Source: Phaeodactylibacter xiamenensis
Lineage (GTDB): Bacteria; Bacteroidota; Bacteroidia; Chitinophagales; Saprospiraceae
DNA: 64,000 nucleotides
Assembly: GCF_000759025.1 (NCBI RefSeq)
Contig: NZ_JPOS01000018.1
Span: forward strand, 62,001 to 126,000
Reading direction: 5' to 3'
Part shown: piece after piece, positions 59,405-64,000 of the stretch
How the letters are laid out: each line of letters opens with the position of its first letter
Position numbering within the stretch: position 1 is the first letter of the stretch
Program-made: the position numbers and the translations under genes
Notes under the pieces: generated by a model
The model's database searches: none
What the model was told of the DNA's origin: nothing
What the model saw: only the letters and a program-made list of their open reading frames with translations

Positions 59405-62194
59405 ATGAAGACACTATTGAGCACCGTTTTTTGCCTGATCGTTTTATCGGCCTCCGCCCAGCTGGCCCTGGAGCGCGATATCAATCAGGAGCCTGCCAGC
59501 TCGGACCCCCGCGACTTTGCAGAACTCGAAGGCAAGATTTACTTTACCGCTGACGATGGGCAGTTTGGCCGGGAGCTACACCGGTACGACCCGGCTGAGG
59601 GTGCCAGCGTACTCATTGCAGACATCAGCCCCCTTGATGGCAGCAGCAATATTTCCCAACTATTAGCCTACGATGGGCGGCTCTACTTTGGAGCCCGCTC
59701 CAGTGGCGGGGATTCCTATCTATATGAATACAATCCGGCGACGGACTCGCTGGGGCGTGTGTTCGATACTATGAACAACCTGATCAGGAACCCCGCCAAC
59801 CTTATGGCATACGAGGGGTGGCTCTATTTCTCTTTTGAAGACCCCGTGGCGGGTTTCGAGCTGGGGCGCTTTAATCTGGCCACCAAAGAATTAATAGTGC
59901 AGGACCTCAATCCCGATGGCAGCAGCTCCCCTAATTTCTTCAATGTAGTGGGCGATCACATCTGGTTTACTGCCAATGACGAGGTCAGCGATAGCCGGTT
60001 GTGGCGGCTCGACCCGGTGAGCGGGATAGTGGAGAACATCGCCTACGAAAGCCCCAACGGTCTTTACCCCAGCATCAACCTGCTGACCCACATGGACGGG
60101 CGTTTGTTTTTCCGAGGCTTCGTGTCGGGTATGGGCGATGAATTCTATGCGTACGACATCGCCAGCAATACCCTGCTGGACTTGCCGGAGATTTACACCG
60201 GACCGGCAAGCAGCAGCCCGTTTGGTTTCACCCCTTTTGAAGGCGATCTGTATTTCTCCGCCCGTGACCTGGCCTGGGGCACGGAGCTGCGCCGTTTCAA
60301 TACGCAAACTGATCAGGTAGAGCTTGTGACCGACCTCAACCCGGATGGCAATGCCTCCCCGGCCGGTTTCACGGCATTCAACGGGCAGTTGTACTTCATT
60401 GCCGGGCAGGACCTCAGCAGCCGCTACCTTTATGCGTATGACAAGAGCACCGACATGGTGTCAGAAATCGCTCAGTTAGACGGAGATGGCGTTCCTACCT
60501 ATATAACCATCGAGTACAATACCGGCAACACCCTCTACCTTTCCGGGCTTCATCCTGAGGTGGGCGATGAACTACTCACCTATACCGCTGGCAGTACGGA
60601 AATTGAGGTCGCTGCCGATATCAATACCACCACCATCGGCTCCAACCCCTATGGCTTTACTGCTTACAACGGCAAACTGTATTTCGGTGCCGATGAAGCC
60701 AACAGCGGGCGGGAAATCTGGGTCTACAATCCGGCTACCGGTGCTACTGAGCTTCTTTCCGATACCCCGGGCAGCCTGCGGCCCGATAATTTTGCAGTAC
60801 AGGCTGGGAAGCTCTACTTCTCCGGTATTCACCCGGATAGCGGCTACGGGCTGTTGAGCTATGACGATGCCACCGGGCAGATTGCAGCCACGGCCTTTTC
60901 CACCCCCAGCCATACGGGGCATATCACAGATGTAGTCGCCTACGACGGGCGGTTGTTTTTTAAAGCTTACAACGAGGAACTAGGCGATGAACTACACGCT
61001 TACGACCCGGCAACCAATACTTTCGTAGTCATAGCCGACCTCTACCCCGGCGAAGAAGACGCTAACCCGGAAGGGCTGATCGTTTGTGCGGGTGCGCTCT
61101 ACTTTCGGGCAGAGGATGGCGTGTCGGGCTACGAACTATGGCGCTATCAAAGCGATACGGATGCCGTGGAGCTTGTTGCCGATATCCGGCCAGGGGCTCC
61201 TGATGGGAGCCCGGAAGACATCGTTGAAAAGGATGGGGTGCTCTACTTTCGGGCTAATCATCCGGACGCCGGCTTCGAGCTGTTCCGTTACGATCCGGCC
61301 ACGGATGAAATAGAGCTCCTCACGGACATTAGCGGGAATTTATACCCCGAGTACATCACTTTTTATCAGGATAAGATTTACTTCTCCGGCCGCCTCAGCA
61401 GCAGTCAGGGCACAGAGCTGCTCGTGTTCGACCCGGCAACGGGCGAGGTGAACCTCACTCAGGACATCACCTCCGGCTCAAGCAATCCCAGAGACTTGGT
61501 CGTTTTCAATGATAAGCTGTATTGCTCCGCTTATACGGAGGAGTACGGGCGCGAATTTTGGGAATACGATGCCGCTGACAGTACCTTCGCAATTATTGCC
61601 GACATACGGCCGGGGGTACGCGATGGTGATCCTACCTCACTTACGCTTTTCAACGACAAGCTCTACTTCGCCGCCAATGACGGGCTGCGCGGCAGTGAAA
61701 TCTGGAGCCTCGCGGCCTGCCTCAATATCGTAGTGGATGCTCTGCCGCAGGTGGACGACACCCTGGGCGGCATTGATCTGATCGTAACCGGTGGGTTACC
61801 CCCCTACACCTTTGATTGGAGCACAGGGGCCACCACGGAAGACCTCCCAGACCTGCCAGCCGGTACTTACACGGTGACGGTTACGGATGCTTCGGGTTGT
61901 TTATCGGAAGTTACGGCAGAAATAGATTTTCTGAGCAGTACGACTGAAATGGGGCATATGCCTGACTTTCAGCTTTTCCCAAATCCGGGAGAGGGCACCT
62001 TTGAGCTGCGCTTTGAGGAAGCTGGTCAGGTCTCCCTGTTTAATCAGAACGGGCAATTGTTGCACGATGAACACCTGCCCGGCAGCACAGGCAGCCACAC
62101 ACTCCATCTGCACCACCTGCCAGCAGGGCTTTACTATTTGTCAGTACGCACCCGGTATGGCATTCAAATGAAGAAATTGGTTATTGCAAGATAA
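59405..62194 (+). CDS. T9SS surface protein with 16 ELWxxDGT-like propeller repeats and a SprB-type repeat
   Basis: 929 residues with a signal peptide (MKTLLSTVFCLIVLSASAQ). About sixteen units of 45-50 residues follow, each with a KLYF-(S/G/R)A strand and a G-x-E-L-x-x-Y-D-P-A-T strand (examples: GKLYFGADEANSGREIWVY, GALYFRAEDGVSGYELWRY). This is the ELWxxDGT type predicted to build beta-propellers. A single SprB-like repeat comes next (about 775-835, GGLPPYTFDWSTGATTEDL, AGTYTVTVTDASGC). The C-terminus (about 850-929, FQLFPNPGEGTFELRF to KKLVIAR) is a T9SS type A sorting domain. It should be exported across the outer membrane. SprB is a gliding adhesin; a role in adhesion is a guess. Confidence 0.92.
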   Translation: MKTLLSTVFCLIVLSASAQLALERDINQEPASSDPRDFAELEGKIYFTADDGQFGRELHRYDPAEGASVLIADISPLDGSSNISQLLAYDGRLYFGARSSGGDSYLYEYNPATDSLGRVFDTMNNLIRNPANLMAYEGWLYFSFEDPVAGFELGRFNLATKELIVQDLNPDGSSSPNFFNVVGDHIWFTANDEVSDSRLWRLDPVSGIVENIAYESPNGLYPSINLLTHMDGRLFFRGFVSGMGDEFYAYDIASNTLLDLPEIYTGPASSSPFGFTPFEGDLYFSARDLAWGTELRRFNTQTDQVELVTDLNPDGNASPAGFTAFNGQLYFIAGQDLSSRYLYAYDKSTDMVSEIAQLDGDGVPTYITIEYNTGNTLYLSGLHPEVGDELLTYTAGSTEIEVAADINTTTIGSNPYGFTAYNGKLYFGADEANSGREIWVYNPATGATELLSDTPGSLRPDNFAVQAGKLYFSGIHPDSGYGLLSYDDATGQIAATAFSTPSHTGHITDVVAYDGRLFFKAYNEELGDELHAYDPATNTFVVIADLYPGEEDANPEGLIVCAGALYFRAEDGVSGYELWRYQSDTDAVELVADIRPGAPDGSPEDIVEKDGVLYFRANHPDAGFELFRYDPATDEIELLTDISGNLYPEYITFYQDKIYFSGRLSSSQGTELLVFDPATGEVNLTQDITSGSSNPRDLVVFNDKLYCSAYTEEYGREFWEYDAADSTFAIIADIRPGVRDGDPTSLTLFNDKLYFAANDGLRGSEIWSLAACLNIVVDALPQVDDTLGGIDLIVTGGLPPYTFDWSTGATTEDLPDLPAGTYTVTVTDASGCLSEVTAEIDFLSSTTEMGHMPDFQLFPNPGEGTFELRFEEAGQVSLFNQNGQLLHDEHLPGSTGSHTLHLHHLPAGLYYLSVRTRYGIQMKKLVIAR

Positions 62195-62204
62195 GGAGGG
62201 TAGC

Positions 62205-62258
62205 GGGCGTGGAAGAAGATTACTGCTAACAGTCGGTTCCATGCCCGTCCTCTCTTTT
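62205..62258 (+). terminator. Terminator of the T9SS protein gene
   Basis: Stem GGGCGTGGAA (62205-62214) and TTCCATGCCC (62237-62246) with one G-U pair, followed by CTCTCTTTTT ending near 62258, 11 nt after the stop. Confidence 0.65.
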
Positions 62259-62305
62259 TGGCTAACTATACGTTGCCGGGCTTAAAAGAAGGCTCCTGCA
62301 CCCTG

Positions 62306-64000
62306 TTATTCTTTGAAGTGATTGATAATCCCACCCTTCAGCAAGACCTCCACCTGACGCCCACTCAGGCTATGCCGGCAGGCGATATCCGTATTTTTCG
62401 TGAGGTTGCGGATGTGTATGTCATCGCCTGACTGAATCGACTCACGGGCAGAAGTTACGGCGAGCATGTCTCCCCGCCCGATTTTTTCGTAGTCTTCAGG
62501 GTTGATGAATTCCAGCGGAAGAATGCCGAAGTTGACCAGGTTCTGCCAGCCAATCCGGGCATAACTTTTAGCAATCACCGCCAGTTGCCCCAGGTACTTA
62601 GGTGCGAGTGCAGCATGCTCCCGGCTGGAGCCCTGTGCGTAATTCTCACCAGCTACCACGATATGCCCCGGATGGGCAGCCTGGGCATCTTTTGCCCGTT
62701 CATAAAAAGAGTCATCAATTACGATATAGCTGTACTTGCTAATCTCCGGGATATTGCTCCTCAAGGGCAGCACTTCTGCTCCGGCTTTTAGGATTTCATC
62801 GGTGGAAATATTGTCGTCCATTTTCAGCAGCACGGGCGCATCGTAGGCATTCGGGTAGGGGTCGAAGGTGGGCAGGGACTTGATGTTGGGCCCTTTGACC
62901 AAATCGGTACCCTGTCCGTTTTGGGAGGGGGCGACCAGCATCTGCTCGTTGATGATCTGCTGATCCGGAGCTTTATATTTCGGATAAGTAATCCCCAAAT
63001 CTTTTTCCAGGTCTCTGGGGTCGGTGATCTTGCCTGTCAGTGCGGTAGCGGCGGCCGTCTCCGGGCTACAGAGGTACACCTGGTCATCGAGGGTGCCCGA
63101 TCGGCCCGGAAAGTTGCGGGGCATAGTCCTCAGGCTGATTTTCCCGCTGGCTGGTGCCTGCCCCATCCCGATACAGCCCATACAGCCCGACTGATGAAAG
63201 CGGGCTCCGGCGTGCAGGAGGTTGAAGAAACCATCGGTGCGCGACAGGTTCTCCGTAAGTTGCCGGGAAGTGGGGTTGATATCAAAAGACACATCAGGGT
63301 GTGCCATCCGACCTTTCACAATCTCGGAAACGACCCAAAAGTCGCGTAGCCCCGGATTAGCACTCGAACCGATCACCACCTGATGTACCGATTGACCAGC
63401 CACTTCCCGTACCGGCACTACATTGCCCGGGCTGCTGGGCTTGGCGATCAGGGGTTCCAGTTCGGAAAGGTCAATGACCTCATGGGCATCGTACCTGGCA
63501 TCTGCATCGGCTTTCAGCTCCGAGAAGTCCTCCTCCCGGCCCTGCGCACGCAGAAAACGCTTGATCTCTTCATCCGCCGGAAAAACAGAAGTCGTAGCCC
63601 CCAACTCCGTACCCATATTGGCAATGACATGGCGATCCATAGCCGAGAGGGATTTCAGTCCTTCTCCATAGTACTCCAGGATGTAGCCCACGCCCCCTTT
63701 GACATCATAGCGGCGCAGCATTTCCAGGATTACATCCTTGGCGCTCACCCAGTCCGGCAACTGCCCTTTGAGCTCCACGCCCATCACCTTTGGCATTTTG
63801 ACGAAGTAAGGCTTGCCTGCCACAGCTGCCGCTACGTCCAGCCCTCCGGTACCGATGGCCAGCATGCCCAGGGCGCCGGCGGCCGGCGTATGGCTGTCCG
63901 AGCCTACCATGGTTTTGCCAGGTTTGCCGAAGCGTTCCATGTGCACCGGGTGGCTAACCCCATTGCCGGGCCGGCTAAACCAGTAACCGTATTTTTCAGC
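62306..64000 (-). CDS. acn: Aconitate hydratase, 5' end cut by the window edge
   Basis: TCA-cycle enzyme that isomerises citrate to isocitrate. 564 residues are visible; the N-terminus lies beyond the right edge (frame is open at 64000 with AEKYGYWFSRPGNGVSHPVH). Landmarks are MVGSDSHTPAAGALG, the swivel domain with ENYAQGSSREHAALAPKYLG, and the cluster segment SGCMGCIGMGQAP (63169-63195). Numbered from the Met encoded at 63946, the usual first ligand block GSCTN is GSSAN (residues 193-197), so that Cys is Ser. A further Cys lies in VYLCSPET (Cys293). The sequence has the flavour of Aquifex-type aconitases rather than AcnA or AcnB. No citrate synthase gene is adjacent. Confidence 0.9.
   Translation of the reverse strand, partial: AEKYGYWFSRPGNGVSHPVHMERFGKPGKTMVGSDSHTPAAGALGMLAIGTGGLDVAAAVAGKPYFVKMPKVMGVELKGQLPDWVSAKDVILEMLRRYDVKGGVGYILEYYGEGLKSLSAMDRHVIANMGTELGATTSVFPADEEIKRFLRAQGREEDFSELKADADARYDAHEVIDLSELEPLIAKPSSPGNVVPVREVAGQSVHQVVIGSSANPGLRDFWVVSEIVKGRMAHPDVSFDINPTSRQLTENLSRTDGFFNLLHAGARFHQSGCMGCIGMGQAPASGKISLRTMPRNFPGRSGTLDDQVYLCSPETAAATALTGKITDPRDLEKDLGITYPKYKAPDQQIINEQMLVAPSQNGQGTDLVKGPNIKSLPTFDPYPNAYDAPVLLKMDDNISTDEILKAGAEVLPLRSNIPEISKYSYIVIDDSFYERAKDAQAAHPGHIVVAGENYAQGSSREHAALAPKYLGQLAVIAKSYARIGWQNLVNFGILPLEFINPEDYEKIGRGDMLAVTSARESIQSGDDIHIRNLTKNTDIACRHSLSGRQVEVLLKGGIINHFKE

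Overview
The window is chromosomal DNA of a free-living Bacteroidota bacterium, most likely of the Saprospiria (Lewinella/Phaeodactylibacter type). This rests on several points: a SusC/SusD pair, two secreted proteins ending in type IX secretion (T9SS) sorting domains, a heavy-metal TonB receptor with an HMA domain, a DUF4837 lipoprotein, promoter boxes of the Bacteroidota TAnnTTTG type, the near absence of Shine-Dalgarno sequences, and GC content in the mid-50s by eye. No rRNA, tRNA, CRISPR array, phage or insertion sequence was found. The genus is inference.

Layout. 1-8048 (mostly minus): a partial phytanoyl-CoA dioxygenase, a sugar-porter MFS transporter with a clear terminator, an RluA-type pseudouridine synthase, and a four-gene MacAB-like efflux operon (ATPase, two permeases, adaptor). 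8312-14283: a lipoprotein, a Nudix-fold regulator with a broken Nudix box, the DNA-uptake pair comEC plus a helix-hairpin-helix protein, and a tandem universal stress protein. 14574-18605: a 1343-residue protein with two cyclase domains, an NTPase and TPRs, built like eukaryotic soluble adenylyl cyclase. 18621-23009: a glycosyltransferase operon, a DEAD-box helicase, a secreted coiled-coil protein and a pterin dehydratase.

23255-30693: an HMG-CoA synthase family enzyme followed by an EEP-family membrane protein; a modA, metallo-beta-lactamase and DUF695/RraB lipoprotein operon; a START protein; a probable membrane-anchored LAS metallopeptidase; and a Uma2 nuclease. 30966-44922: a FG-GAP T9SS cargo protein; a Cys-rich secreted protein with a copper-type TonB receptor; a lytic transglycosylase; DUF4837; MoxR; a VanX-like dipeptidase; a beta-lactamase-fold hydrolase; a decayed glycoside hydrolase; and a GH16 lipoprotein. 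45043-53822: a second RluA enzyme, a RelE-type toxin-antitoxin pair, SusD/SusC, and a 772-residue secreted protein. 54292-64000: a glucosaminidase with a diverged paralogue, a secreted Trp-repeat protein, a flippase, a DUF427 protein, a 16-repeat T9SS cargo protein, and a partial aconitase.

How it fits together. Most of the cargo concerns the cell envelope: outer-membrane import (SusCD, copper receptor), peptidoglycan turnover (transglycosylase, VanX, GH73, LAS peptidase), T9SS surface proteins, polysaccharide export and efflux. The items that most deserve a second look are the sAC-like signalling protein, two genes whose conserved N-termini have no ATG/GTG/TTG start (26830 and 56564), the glucosaminidase and pseudo-glucosaminidase pair, the aconitase lacking a canonical cluster cysteine, and the probable leaderless promoter in front of the copper locus.
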